DNA from: Labyrinthula sp. Ha
Lineage: Eukaryota > Sar > Bigyra > Labyrinthulida > Labyrinthulaceae
DNA: 64,000 nucleotides
Assembly: GCA_015227615.1 (NCBI GenBank)
Contig: JAALGZ010000012.1
Location: 434,001-498,000, forward strand
Direction: 5' to 3'
Every line of letters begins with the position of its first letter. The first letter of the stretch is position 1. The notes under the pieces are model-generated. The model worked only from the letters and a program-made list of their open reading frames with translations. It made no database searches and had not been told where the DNA came from. This document shows, piece after piece, positions 11,401-23,534 of this stretch. The translations under genes and the position numbers were made by a program.

Positions 11401-13210
11401 CATGAATGAAGCAGAATACATTTTTTGTGATGAGATTCCCTGCTCTCTCTTTTTTCTCTAAGAAGCATAACCTGAACTTCATCCACTGGGCAAAATGTTT
11501 TAGCTCCAAGTGATCAGATTGCTTCTGATAAAAACTTAATGCTAAATGAATTAGGGAAGTGATAACACGAGATCCTGTGTTATTACATTAGATCAGGAAG
11601 GATACTAAAAATAACCCGCCAAAAGCGTCAAGAGATATGCGGGAAAAAGAAAGCTTCTAATTTAAAACTTAACCAAAGACAGGGATAAGCTGAATTTCTA
11701 CTTTAATTGTTTTGTGCTGCAAATATATGTTAAATGATCAGGGCATCGATACCTTTCTTATCCCAAATTAAGTTAAAAAGGCTAAAGTGCCAACGGTTTC
11801 GCAACTTCTTTTTTTTTCACTATACACCATTGGAACAAGAGAGAGCCTCGAAGACAAAAACAAATTTATAAAAATGCGGATGAAACGTACTTTTGTTAAT
11901 AGCACTCATGACACGACTGAAATAGGAAAACAACAGGAAGTTTTCCACTAGCAGACTGATGTAATTTGGATACTATAATATCATTTGGAATTAGTTAAGA
12001 TGAATGTTCTTACAGAATATGGAGACGGAGGCTCTGTTCTGTCCATTCTGAACAAATCTCGCATAGGCTTCTATGTATATACATGGTGAAACCATTTGCA
12101 GTCTTAAATCTAGGCTTTCTTGATCTCAAACTTCTACTTCAATGATGGAAGAGGAATAACCACGAGCTACATAAACAAATAACGATAAAGGTTGAGCTAA
12201 TCCTTAGTGAGCTCCTACTAAGCAAATGCCACTGTTGCAACTAATGTAATAGTAATACTAGGGAAAACTCAGCATCTTCGAATTACAAGTTAAAAAAAAG
12301 AATATTAAAACAGTTCCATGAGCTATTCAACCAATTTACTGCAAAGATCAACGGATATAGATACCTTTGAAAAAATGGTTTAGTGAAACTGGGAGGGATT
12401 GTATCGCAACCACAACGCTGAGTGAATCTCGAGTACTCCAAAAGTAAATTTGAAACGAAAAAAGTTTAAACTATCTGTTTTTCTAAATGTCTTCTCTCAA
12501 CTTGTCTCACCCTTGAGTCCTATTTTTTTCTTTCATATCAGTCCTAAGGGTAGAAAGATTCCATTTTTACCATCCAACATATTGTTTCATTGAATATAGA
12601 TGTTTTAAGCTGTATAGCTTTATGTATAGATGAAGTTTGAAACCAATATATTTTAGAATACAATTATGTAGTCTTAAGAACTGTCACATAATCAAGAGAA
12701 TTTTCTGAAACCTAGCATATTTACAGTTATGGGTTACTTGGTTCTAATTTTGATTATTTGTGTCATAGCCAGTCACTGAATTGAGACCTTTAAGTTAGCC
12801 CCGCTTCGGCTACGATCTAACTCTAATTTAGTTTATTGCTCCTAACTTAGAACGACCATTAAATTCTTTAAAGCTATCTTTTCTAGGAAAGCTGATCTCC
12901 ACTTGTTCCGTTTTAGCTCAAATAAAATCGAGTATAATAGTGGGTTAGAACATTATTAAGATTAGCACTAACTGATAATTCGAAAGACGCTGGCACCTTA
13001 GCGCTTTAATAAATACCTGCGTTTCCAAATTCTTAAACAATTTCATGTTACTCCTTTACATGAAGTAAACCTTAAAAATCCAATGTTTACCTTGATTCAT
13101 CTACTACATATTTCATTCTTACTCTGTAGCATATATCAAGTTGCCCATTTCTTTGCAATACTTTTGTAAAGTGTTTCTATACAATAACTAAGAATGATAA
13201 TATTTAATAA

Positions 13211-13252
13211 TAAAGTATTAGTATATATATATATATTGAAACTAATACTTTA
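13211..13252. repeat. AT-rich perfect inverted repeat
   Basis: The 12-base arm TAAAGTATTAGT (13211-13222) is followed, after an 18-nt mostly TA spacer, by its exact reverse complement ACTAATACTTTA (13241-13252). It would form a hairpin or cruciform. No neighbouring gene explains it. Confidence 0.6.
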
Positions 13253-14393
13253 CCCATTTATCTATGACTTCTAGACCACAACAAATACACTATAACGTTG
13301 TCCATTTGGAACATTCTTCTTCTCCTATGATGATCATAAAGACTTTAAGAATTGGGATTTAAAAAATGTAGTCTCGAGATAGTATTGATTCTTGAAATGG
13401 ATTTGGTTGCTGAATTATCTTGTTCCGTATTCGAGGTATTGAAATCGATATACAATAGTTTGCTGGGTCTCATACTATCTCCGTGTACCGTTGTCTTTAA
13501 TTGATATCTAAAATCGTGGAATATAGTATGATAACTTAAATTTGGATCTCTACCTGGAAACTTCTGGTTTGAACTGGTTCTAAACCAAGGGTAAGCTTAA
13601 ATTACTGACATATTGAACTATTAGATATTAGTGTGTTGATTGTATGGCTGAAGGGTTCTTTGAATGTCTTCAAAAAAATTTTCCTAGCGCAAAGTAGGTT
13701 GCCACGTAGATGTTTGTAAGGTTTTTAGGATAATGTATATACTTTTACTACCATAATATTCAAAGTTCAGTACAAGACAATCTTGAGATATTTCCTACAG
13801 TGTCTTCGCATGCGAGAACAATAATCTAAGGGTAGGGTAAAACAGAAAGAAATCATATATTGGCGATAACTTTTGAAACACAGATAATGTCTGGTCCAAC
13901 TATACGGTGCGAGTTACAGTAGCTGTTCTCTCTTAGTATGTTGCGTTGCATAGACGAAAGAAGACAAGTAGAGCAAAATTTCAGCTCTTAAAATAAATAT
14001 GTGCTTTTTTTTACTTCATCGTCCCTATAACAACTACGTAGTTCTGACACACAGCAACGCCAAAAGGTTACCTCAGTACATACCAGATAGTAAACTTTGA
14101 TAGTACTTGTTGCGCATATAACATGTTATTTTATACTTAGTTTCCTGCAAACTTAGTTTTCTTTTATAATCCTTCATTATATGCTACTCTACTTTTATCT
14201 GCAAATTACCTCGTTAGTTTAATATCCAGTTCTAACTTGAATTATACTTTCGTGATATCTTTTCCATAATAAAATCAAGACCAGACAACAGTCTCGAGTT
14301 TTCAAGAAAATATTGACAATTCTTATCAATACAAAGAAAAAACGGCTCTCGTCTTGAAAGAGTTTTAACATTCTGTTCAGAAAGAATTAAAAA

Positions 14394-14412
14394 CACACAC
14401 CTTGAAATAACG
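14394..14412 (+). promoter_or_regulatory. 19-bp leader conserved between family copies A and B
   Basis: The sequence CACACACCTTGAAATAACG directly precedes the ATG of copy A, and the same 19 bases precede the ATG of copy B in the opposite orientation (19716-19734). Identity then fades upstream. It may be a start context or a core promoter or leader element, or simply the edge of a recent duplication. Confidence 0.5.
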
Positions 14413-15493
14413 ATGAAGAAGAAAAAAGAAAGTAAACGGATGTCATCTCTAGATGTCTTTCATTCATTTATCATACGTCAACCAAATGGGGTAACCAATT
14501 CTACATTTCTTTATATTTCACAGGAACTTACACAAGAAAATATAATTTCAAAACCATGTTTTATACTTTGGATGCAGTCCCGAAGTTGTAAGCCGAAACA
14601 TCCAGCAGGAGCTTTCAGACGAACTATTCATGCACATCTTCGAGGAGCAGATGGACGGAGCCCTTTTGATAAAGACTTGGAAGAAAGTCTGTTGAAGAAG
14701 CTTAGAAGTATCGGTGAAGATGGAAAGCCAGTTGATCCCTTTGCTGTTATCTTTGGAAAAGGAAAAAAGTTCAAACGAAACAATACTGGTGGATGGTGCA
14801 GTGGTTTTACATATCCCTATGGATATCACGAAAAACATAAAACAAAAGACAAAACAAAGGTAAGCGATTTGTTTTGTTTTTACTTTAGACTGAAGTTCAA
14901 AATCAATTACCGTTTTCTCTTTGTTCAAGGGTTTATAATGGAGAAGCCGATATTCAAAAAGTTTTAAATATTACGAAAGATGAAATGGAAATGTATTTGA
15001 AGCAAGCTGAAAAAGGATCTTTTCACTTTTCTTTCGCTGCAGTGGCATATTTGGTTCGGACGTTGAATGGAAGTTCATATTTCTTCTCCCCTCGTTTTAT
15101 TCTCCCAGCACCAAAAGAACAGTATTTCAGAAGAGATTGTTTATTTTTTTTTCTTATTTATATTTAGATCCTGTTTGGTATGCTTTAATTGGTATGAAAT
15201 CAGAGGAGATTCTATACATGGATAATACTTTTAGAAACTGTATTGGTCCAATATCACATTTTATAGAAATTGTCCCAAGTATAGTGCAATATTTTATAGC
15301 GAGGAAATTAGTTTTAGAAGAAGTAATATGCAAAGGAAAAGTTTGGTTTCGAGGTTCCCATTTTATTCAAGGTAAAAGGGTTGTGTATATAGCTTACATT
15401 CGTTTACTAGAGGATGGGAAACAAGAATTGTTTTATCAACTTCAACCTGATTTTGTTATCGATGAGAAAGGATTAAATAAACTTTTGTTATAG
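14413..15493 (+). CDS. Expanded unknown family, copy A (intact)
   Basis: The coding sequence joins 14413-14490, 14524-14859, 14889-15138 and 15168-15493 (329 residues). The introns are 33, 29 and 29 nt, and their positions match those in the other copies. The N-terminal domain (about residues 45-140) is the best conserved part across the family: KPKHPAGAFRRT, HLRGADGRSPF, DPFAVIFG, GGW and YPYGYHEK. It is basic with invariant Trp, Arg and Gly. The second half begins with a helical linker (KDEMEMYLKQAEKG), then FSFAAVAYLV and FFSPRFILP. The last 110 residues resemble a PAS fold in pattern (YPVWYALIG, LYMDNTFRN, KVWFRGSHF, LFYQLQPDF). The function is unknown. It is the only copy on the plus strand and faces copy B across 3.1 kb. 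Confidence 0.85.
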
Positions 15494-18400
15494 TTTCTTT
15501 CTGTATTTTGATTGGAAGTTTGTATTTATTTATGCTAGTTTATCATGCTTGAAACTTTGTTTTCATGTTTTGTCGTTTAAATGGGTTCTCATTAGCAGTC
15601 AGTTAGTTAGGGACTAATCAGTAACCTGTCTTATGTTACACAAGAATATAAGCTTATACTTATATCTGTTTCGAGTTCTTTTGTCATAGAACTATTTTGG
15701 TTTCTTATATTTTTTTGGAAGATGTATTATACAAGATTTTTTGTTTCCTTAGTCATGCTTTTGAAGTTTATGACTTCCAAATGTACTTGGCAGTGGCATA
15801 ATTTTTTTTAAAATATTTAATCTAAGAAGAAAAATAAAATAGTTTCCTCTCCTGGTTCTATTCTATGACCACAAAACATCTAGTCTGCAACGCTGTTTTT
15901 CTTGATACTTTGTTTATTAAACTGCTTTTATGCTGGTTTTTTCCAGCTTATCCCTTGAAATTAAGTTATGCATAATGAAATGCTGTCCTTTAGTAGGTTT
16001 TAAAGTTTAATGTAACTCTTAAGCTTCTTTTTATCACCAAGAAAATTAACACTATAACACAGCATATTTAATAATCGTGGTTAAAGATTTTGCTTGGTTC
16101 ATATACTTCAACGTATTTCTTTTATCTTCTCGCAGCAAGCCTTAAACATATAGATCTTTTTCAACTTCGTTAATCTATGAGTTAAGTATACTTTGGAAAT
16201 TGTCCACTCAGCACCATTTGATAAACATCTGATCTCCTAAGCTTTGCGAAATTATTCTCATCTCAACCATACTTCAAATTCTTGCAGGTTTCTTTCCCAT
16301 TAACAACAGTGTTGGTGAACACCAGGTATTAGAAGTTAAGATCTGAAACACCAAAATTTAATGCAATATCAGAAAAACCAGAGAGTAGGGATTCAGAATT
16401 ATATGCAGCACTTTCTGCTACCTCATTAAAGGATCTGATGAAAAGATCAAACAAAATTATAAATCTTGAAACCTACTTTTGCCTCACAGCAAGCATAGCG
16501 TTTTACGTAGTTTAGAAAGAGTTCAAGGTAACGAAACACAATTACAGTGCAAAAATTATCCATGGAGATATTTGTGCACATATTGCTTTACTCACCGTAT
16601 AAGAAATTTCATGTTTAGGTGATTTCAAAGTTTCAATGAGTTTAGAGGATGTCCAACCAAAGACTAGTTTTGAACTAACTACTTTTTGCTAGCACCCGAG
16701 ACATTGAAAGGTGCAAGTTATAGCTTTTCTACAGTTGTTTTTTTAGAGGTTTCACAACATAAGATCTTCGCACAAGTTCTTTACATATGATATCATCCGC
16801 TGCGACAGAGATGAAATATGTGAAGAAGATGAGGCTATTTCCTGCTCAACCCATAGAAGAAAATATTTAATCAACGTTTTTTAGTATTGGAAGCGAGAAA
16901 CGGTAATTGAAAACAACAGTAAATTTATCAGGGAAGTTATATAATGCTTACATTTTAGCTTTAGTACAGCCGAGGAAGCTCTAGAATCAGGTACGTTATC
17001 CAATTAGCAAAAAGATTTGAGTCATAATATGGATATTGATTTGAATACAAGAAAAAAGGAACAAACACTTACACGTTGAATGATAGCGCAATTTTTTTGA
17101 ACATGATATATTGTACCTAGTATAATTAAAGGTAAGACCTGTATTAGAGGTTATCTGTTTTTCCTTTACGCAACAGGAAATAAATAAATAAGTAGAATCA
17201 GCATATCTAGTTTCTCTCATACAAAAGAAGAATTTTAATCAAATTAGAAACACAGATGAGGCGTTAAACTATTTACTGTAACACGTTATTAACCCATTTC
17301 CTTGTCCAAATTCTTTGGTCGACTCAGTTTCTTCTTATATTTTTAGAGTTTAGCTAAAATAATACTCTTAGCTACAAAGTTAACAGTTATTCTTCGCACT
17401 CTGCTTTTCATGTTTTCTAACACGCCACTTTTCTTTTTGTCCTTTGTGTTTATTAATCAGTTATCAATGGTCATAGCAGTATCAAATAGTAAAGTGATAA
17501 CAGTAGATATATATTTTTTTGTTTTAAAGTATAAAAAACCCAGGGCATTTATTTAAGATAAAACAAGAATAAAAAACAGAGCTAACAGCAATCAAAACAA
17601 TAATATAAAAATGACTCAGTACGAGCAAAAGACTTAGTATCATACGCTCTAAGTACATTCTGAGAGTTACAATAAGTATCATAGAACTCGTAGGGTCTTT
17701 TTAAGCCTCTGTTGACTAGTTCGTCTTCGGATTGACTGGTTAGTCACTGAAGATAGCCTGATCTTATTCAATTCGTCGCCTATTGCTGATGTTAGCATCT
17801 TCGCCTCACTTTCGAGCACCTGACTCGTCGTTAGTCCATTCCGAGCAGACAAATCTTGTTTCATTATATATGTAGATGACCACTCCTACAAGAGATTAGT
17901 TAAGATGAGACTTTTTTAATTAATAAGACTATTAAAAAAAAATAACCACTGCCATTGTAATATCGTTACTGTTTGTGTTGTTACTGAAAACAAGGAACTT
18001 TTGTGACTCAGCAAAAGCTAATATCGATTTCATAAATCTTCCAGGGAAACATTTTGGTGTGAAAGGTTTCTTGAGACAGCAGTGAGTTTGAATTTTGTGA
18101 GAACGTAACAAAATAAAGTAATAGTTAATGCCTCACTGAATATTCTAATTCGTGGATTATATACCCCAAATACAAGGCCAAGGAGTCTAACAAAAGTACA
18201 TTTAGTAAATTATATTTGACGGTATCATCAAAATAGAACAAACTGTTTGAGTTGAGAATATAAAATAAAGCTATGTATCCAAAATATCTTTTAAACTTAA
18301 TTGTTTGAAAAAATACGATCTTATTACTTTTCATTAGAAAATATTGACTTTGAACCAAATAAATATATATGAAAATATGTGGATGGACAAGTATTAAACA

Positions 18401-18637
18401 TTAAACAAAACAACATAGCAAAAATATGGCTACTGTTTGATGTCAAACTTCCAAAAAAAAATCATATTTTATTTCGATAGAAACAGTGAACCTTTCATAG
18501 AGTTTCAGGTAAACCAAAGTATAACATGCACAAGTATTCATTTTCTCATGCAAACCTATGAAAATCTAACCAACAGATCTGTTCAAAAAAGCAAATTATA
18601 AAAAAAATACTGCAAAACCCCGAACTAAGAAAATGAA
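15494..18637. other. 3.1-kb spacer between inverted copies A and B
   Basis: The spacer separates the convergent 3' ends of copies A and B. Apart from the small candidate gene at 17679-17864 I see no gene. Frames at 16996-17220 and 18125-18358 on the minus strand are AT-rich and motif-free and are not called. Confidence 0.5.
17679..17864 (-). CDS. Candidate small protein, 61 residues
   Basis: The frame runs from ATG at 17864 to a stop at 17679 and uses codons like a real gene. The product is polar and helical (LTTSQVLESEAKMLTSAIGD) and ends in a basic segment (QSIRRRTSQQRLKKTLRVL), reminiscent of small coiled-coil adaptor proteins, but I recognise no family. A T-rich TAG acceptor-like site lies just before GAGTGG upstream, so an earlier exon is possible. 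Near the end, a 28-nt GT...CAG unit could replace the stop with about 24 further codons. The call rests on composition only. Confidence 0.4.
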   Translation of the reverse strand: MKQDLSARNGLTTSQVLESEAKMLTSAIGDELNKIRLSSVTNQSIRRRTSQQRLKKTLRVL

Positions 18638-19715
18638 TCACAACATAAGTTTATTCAACAGCTCATCTTCTACAATAACATCAGTCTGAAGCTGGTAATA
18701 TACTTCCTGTCTCTCTCCACTTAATATACGAGTATAAGCTCTATACATAAAACGCTTATTCTCAACAAGATGAGTACCACGAAACCAGACAGAGCCTTTA
18801 GATTTCAATTTTGGTAAAACGACTCTTCTTTCAATAAAAAACTGCACTATACTCGGAACTATTTGCATTAAATGAGCCAAAGAAGCAAAAAAGTTTCTGA
18901 AGTTGTCATCCATGTGCAAAATGTCCTCTGTTCCAACACCCATAATAGCATACCAAATAGGAACTAAAGATAAAACAAAATAAAAAACACTACAATCTTT
19001 TTTAAAGTGCTGCTCATCAGGTGCTGGGAGAATAAAATCTGGAGAAAAAAAATGTGTTCTTGTTGAAAGAAGATCTACCAAGTATGCCACAGCTGGAAAA
19101 GAAAAGTGCAAAGACATTTTTTTTGCTTGATTCCTGTATATATCCATTTCATCTTTGGAAACATGAAGAAGTCTTTTAATAATATTCTCTTTGCTCTCAA
19201 GCTTGGAACAAGAAGTTGTTGGTCGATGACTTTTGGCTGTTGTCTAGACTAAATTATAAGAGAATATATACTTTTTTATTTTTTTCATTTTTTCTTCTTT
19301 CATGGTATCCATAAGGATAAACAAAGTCGTTGTACCATCCACCTGAGGAACTTTTCCGAAACCTTTTCCCTTTACCAAAGATAACGGCAAAGGGATCCTC
19401 TGGTTTTTCTTTACCAATACTTCTTAGCTTCCTCAATAAGCTTTCCTCCACATCTTTATCAAAAGGATTACGACCATCTGCAGCACGAAGATGTGCATGA
19501 ATAGTTCTTCTGAAAGCTCCTGCTGGATGCTTTGGTCTAGAACTTCTGGACTGCAACCAAAGTACAAAACATGGTTTTGAAACTATATTTTCCTGTGTGA
19601 GTTCCTGTGAAATATAAAGAGATGTAGAATATATTACCCCATTTGGTTGACGTATGACAAATGAATGAAAGACATCTAGAGATGTCATCCGTTTACTTTC
19701 TTTTTTCTTCTTCAT
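18638..19715 (-). CDS. Expanded unknown family, copy B (intact)
   Basis: On the minus strand the exons are 19715-19638, 19604-19272, 19243-18994 and 18963-18638, giving 328 residues. The introns are 33, 28 and 30 nt. The 33- and 30-nt introns are multiples of three, so the unspliced frame stays open across them; they are assigned by comparison with the paralogues. The N-terminal exon is nearly identical to copy A (MKKKKESKRM start, FHSFVIRQPNG), while the C-terminal half has diverged (HFKKD, PIWYAIMGVGTEDI, HMDDNFRNFF, SVWFRGTHLV, VYYQLQTDV). The PAS-like pattern is clearest in this copy. With A it forms an inverted, convergent pair, and the shared 19-bp leader suggests a fairly recent duplication. 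Confidence 0.86.
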
Positions 19716-19734
19716 CGTTATTTCAAGGTGTGTG
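19716..19734 (-). promoter_or_regulatory. 19-bp leader shared with copy A
   Basis: This is the reverse-strand equivalent of the 19 bases before copy A. They end immediately before the ATG at 19715. Confidence 0.5.
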
Positions 19735-20759
19735 CTGTAGTTTCTACTTTTTTCTGTCTAAATGCCGCGAATTAAATCGGGATACTTGAGAAATTCTTGT
19801 CTCGTTATTACGACCCGGGTTAGCCACTAAATAGAGTTTAATAGTGGAATTTCTTATACCGAGAGGAAACATGTTTTGATGCAATCAGTGAGGAAAGGTC
19901 TCGTGAATGATATAAGAAGTTTCTACCATTTAAAGTAACGCGTCTGGGAAGTCTTCACAAGATCTTGGAATAGCTATATTATGACTCCTCTTTCCCAACA
20001 AAAAAATGTGAGAAATAACTTAACATTAGAAACTTACTCTGTGGAAATATTAAATTACATATACTATATTCATTAGAGACTATCCGGGCTCTGCCTTTAG
20101 TATGTTGTGGTATACAAGCAAGTCTTGGCGATTTTCCCAGGAATTCTGAGTGGAATCAATTAATTAGGGTCATTTCTGTAGGATATTTTGTTATCTGCTA
20201 TCCAGCTGACGAAGACTAATGACTTCCTAAAATATATTTCCTTATATAACAAGTAGAATTAAATATAATAAGCTCAGGAATGTGTTATCGGTCTTATTGA
20301 TTAAACTTGTTAGCTACTTGACTGTTTAGACCTTGATTTGGCTAACTGTATGCTTATCAGTTATTTAACTTGTTCTATATTACTGTATACTCCTTGTTCA
20401 TCCTTTAAACTTTTATAAGACACTTCCTCTATTTCACTAAATGCAGTGTACAACATCCTCTTAGCTTTAGGCTATATCCTAGTTTAGTTGAGTTACTTAG
20501 GTTTATTTTCCTCAGCAGCACGACTTTACTTCTCCTGCGTTCTGGTTTTTGACAAGAACAGTTTGATATTATCCTTTGAAAACTCAAAGTGCTGACTTTC
20601 TGGTGTTTTGACTTCTTTTATTGTTTTTTCAATGTTGCTGGCTTAAAAAGCTAACTACCCAAAGTATCTGGTGGAAACAAGATTAGAAAGATTTTTTTTG
20701 GAGTTTACTAAATGCCACATATGAGTGTAATCTATGTTCTATCTCACTCCCATCTTTTG

Positions 20760-21661
20760 AGATGCTGCATTTCAAACTTAAATATCGAAGCCCAAACGAA
20801 TGAGTTGCCATCCAGGGATCAAGTTCCAGTCCCAGTTGAGTTCAACCATTTCTAACGCTAGCACAACACGTGAACAGCACCATCTTCGAAGAATTATCCA
20901 TGAAAGAGTTCTCCAGATACTGTAATGTTGACCGAAATTTTACAGCCTCATGGAGTTACTCCAAAATGATAAAAGTTCTCTCGCGGAGTTTTTTGCTTCA
21001 TTTCTACAGATTTCTCATCGAATGTCGAACATCTATTAACCAACAGTAGATACGTCTCGAAGAAATATTGGCAGTACAGCCCCTACCACATCAGCAGTGT
21101 ATCACCAACTACCTACTTCAGCAAGTCCTAGGCATGGTTCAGATCCTATCTCCAATTGGTTATTTTGTACTGCGCAACCTGGAACATGCTTTCCACTATG
21201 CATATTTCAATGAAAGATGAATGTAACTGTGAAAACTCAATTAACTCAATAATTTCATTGGTATCTAGCCAAGTGGTATGAGCAACATTCTGACCGGATT
21301 GACTTGATCTTATCATCACAGAGGATAAAACAGCAATATCTACGGTCTGCTTCCCGACAACTATATCATGATCCCTTTCTCATGGAGGTATAAACGGTAC
21401 AATAACTCTAGTTTAGAATGTAAATATACTCTAAATGGGGCCAAAGGACTACAACCGGGTGGTTATATTACGTCATGGAGATATAATTACAAAAGTAATT
21501 GCCCAGCAAAACCTGCCCCTAGAATAAGAAATTTACTCCAACAGTTGTGCTATCACATCTTAAGGAAAGTTCCCTCTAGGCCGCTAAAGGAGTCTTCACA
21601 GACTCTATTAACTACCACCTCTAGATTGCCGACTCAAATTAGTTTCCAGAAACTTAGGTAA
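20760..21661 (+). other. Eroded coding-like stretch of unknown origin
   Basis: This stretch is visibly less AT-rich than its surroundings, and short plus-strand runs read like protein (for example TREQHHLRRIIHERVLQIL), ending with a 97-codon frame at 21368-21661. No family motif is recognised. It is probably a decayed gene or element. Confidence 0.25.
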
Positions 21662-22062
21662 TGGAAGCGGGTACAGCTTCCGTCCTGTCAATCAGGTTCC
21701 TTCAAACCACTGGTGAAGCTATCAAAATGCAAGTGGACATGAGCAACGGAAAAAATTTTGAAATTATAAACCCAAATTGCTGGGTTGATTAAATGCTTGG
21801 AAAAGGAGATGAACTCTTTAAATAACTCTCTCTAGGGCTATTCATTGAAAGAGTGAAGCAATCCAGTTAAACCATCTGAGGGGTATACTGGATAATATTA
21901 CTCAAGTAAGTCAAGAGAATAGCCAGAGAGAAAATAAACTAACAGTACTCTCAAAGTGAAATTATCAGCGGAACCACGATCAATTTTAATTTTGTATGCC
22001 CTGTTCACTAATTTCAATAAAATAAAGATGTTCTTGAAAGTTAAAAAAGGAAGAGGCCAGAT

Positions 22063-22205
22063 GTATTATTGATAATCAAAGCTCACCGAAAAAGGAAATT
22101 ACATTTTCCTATTAAATTCAAAACACAATTTTCTTGTAGATGAATCGATTCCGAACAAGATTGAATTAATTATTAATGATTCTTATCATACCCAACTCCT
22201 GGTGG
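22063..22205 (+). repeat. Divergent dispersed repeat, copy 1
   Basis: It aligns by eye with 61109-61252 over about 140 bp, most clearly from CAAAA through TAATTATTAATGATTCTTATC. The right end (ACCCAACTCCTGG) only weakly matches the CACCCCTA end of the 61-kb copy. It is an old member of the same small family. Confidence 0.4.
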
Positions 22206-23085
22206 CGAGTAAGAATACACTTTATTTTAGAAACTAAGTATTAATAGTAAACATAGTTTGCAACTTCAACATTTGAGCAGAAAAAAATATGTTTGCATAG
22301 GGTTACATTAATACATACAAGTAATCAAAGCTATATTCCTAAGAAGCAATAAAATTAACTAATTAAATATGCCAAAGGGATTATTAGAATTAAAAGTTAT
22401 CCAAAGACTAGAAAATTTCAAAGGTAGATCATGATTCTAAAGCAGGCAAAATAGAGAGATACTCTTGCATAGCAACTGTGATTCCTCTCCTTAATTTATT
22501 TGAGGTTTATTAACTGGTTATAGGGGCAGCGGGATTCATTTCTCAACTAAGAAGTATGAATACTATAGTAATGCAATTGAGGTACTTCTAAATTTATCGT
22601 TTGTGATATTTAGTTTGTATGAAAATAATGGAATATAATCATAGGAACTGCGAACTAATATAAGATACCAAAACAAATTCTATTTAATGACACAATATTA
22701 TTCATGGTTTATCGTACACTAAACCTCAACAAGAATTTACCCAAGCTGAAACTACTTAGAGTTTAGAGACTATTAAAGCGACGACGTAAATTTGTACTTG
22801 AAAAAGCAAAGAAAAGTTAGTACCTACATTGATTAATCTAAGCAATAAAGGTAACTGTATCTGAAGTTTTCCATTGTCAGACCAGGTGATACTTCCTTTA
22901 AATGAAAACATATGTATATTTGACCATAATACTTGGGCTTAAAACCTTCCACAAGTAAATAGATCTGCCCTGCACTAAAAACTTCAACACCATGTCCACG
23001 TAAATGTGAAGAAACAAGAAGACATAGAAATTTTGTTGTTTTACCTTAGAAATAGTTTTAGGTATCTTGATCTACTTAACGGTTA

Positions 23086-23328
23086 GTTGAAAAGAGTACC
23101 ACTTGCCAGTTCACTAGCTTACTCTCGCTACAATAAACTTGCTATATATTTTATTGAAGACCTACTGCTCAATATATATGGATATAGGGTTTGGATTGAA
23201 CGCATGTATGTAGTTACTCAAAAGGCACAAGTAGAGCTTTTATTGGAAGTAATACACCAGTTTGGTAAATATTATCAGGTAAGTGCAAGTTAGATATACT
23301 AGATCTACTACAGAGATTATTCTGCTGA
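23086..23328 (+). CDS. Possible 3' end of a gene or gene remnant
   Basis: A coding-like exon (about 23086-23278, for example VWIERMYVVTQKAQVELLL) ends at CAG followed by GTAAGT. A 35-nt intron (23279-23313, ending CTACAG) joins it in frame to a last exon of five codons ending TGA at 23328, and an AATAAA-like string follows. I could not find an in-phase upstream exon with a start codon, so this may be a remnant. No family is recognised. Confidence 0.3.
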
Positions 23329-23534
23329 ATATACCAGTCTTTACATAATAAGCAACAATAAAATATTAAATTTATTGCAAACAAAACATTTTTTCAAAGT
23401 ATCTCTAAATTTTCCTTTCCAAAAAAAAAGTAAAACTTCATGTAAATACAAATAATAAAACAAAAATACATTTCAAATTTATAATTGAAAATATTTTAAG
23501 TTCCCTAACTTTAACTAGTCGCAAAAACCAACTT

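Larger units (their letters stand above)
7767..14393. other. 6.6-kb gene-poor stretch
   Basis: Apart from the coding-like island at 7832-8486 and an AT-rich hairpin at 13211-13252, no gene is supported. The interval 9594-10525 contains several open frames on the plus strand, but they are AT-rich, hydrophobic and motif-free and sit in pyrimidine-rich text, so they are not called. From 10.5 to 14.4 kb I see only AT-rich, stop-rich sequence. Confidence 0.5.
19735..23534. other. 3.8-kb spacer between copies B and C
   Basis: The spacer holds an eroded coding-like stretch (20760-21661), one member of a divergent repeat family (22063-22205) and a possible 3' gene end (23086-23328), described separately. 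Nothing else is supported. Confidence 0.5.
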
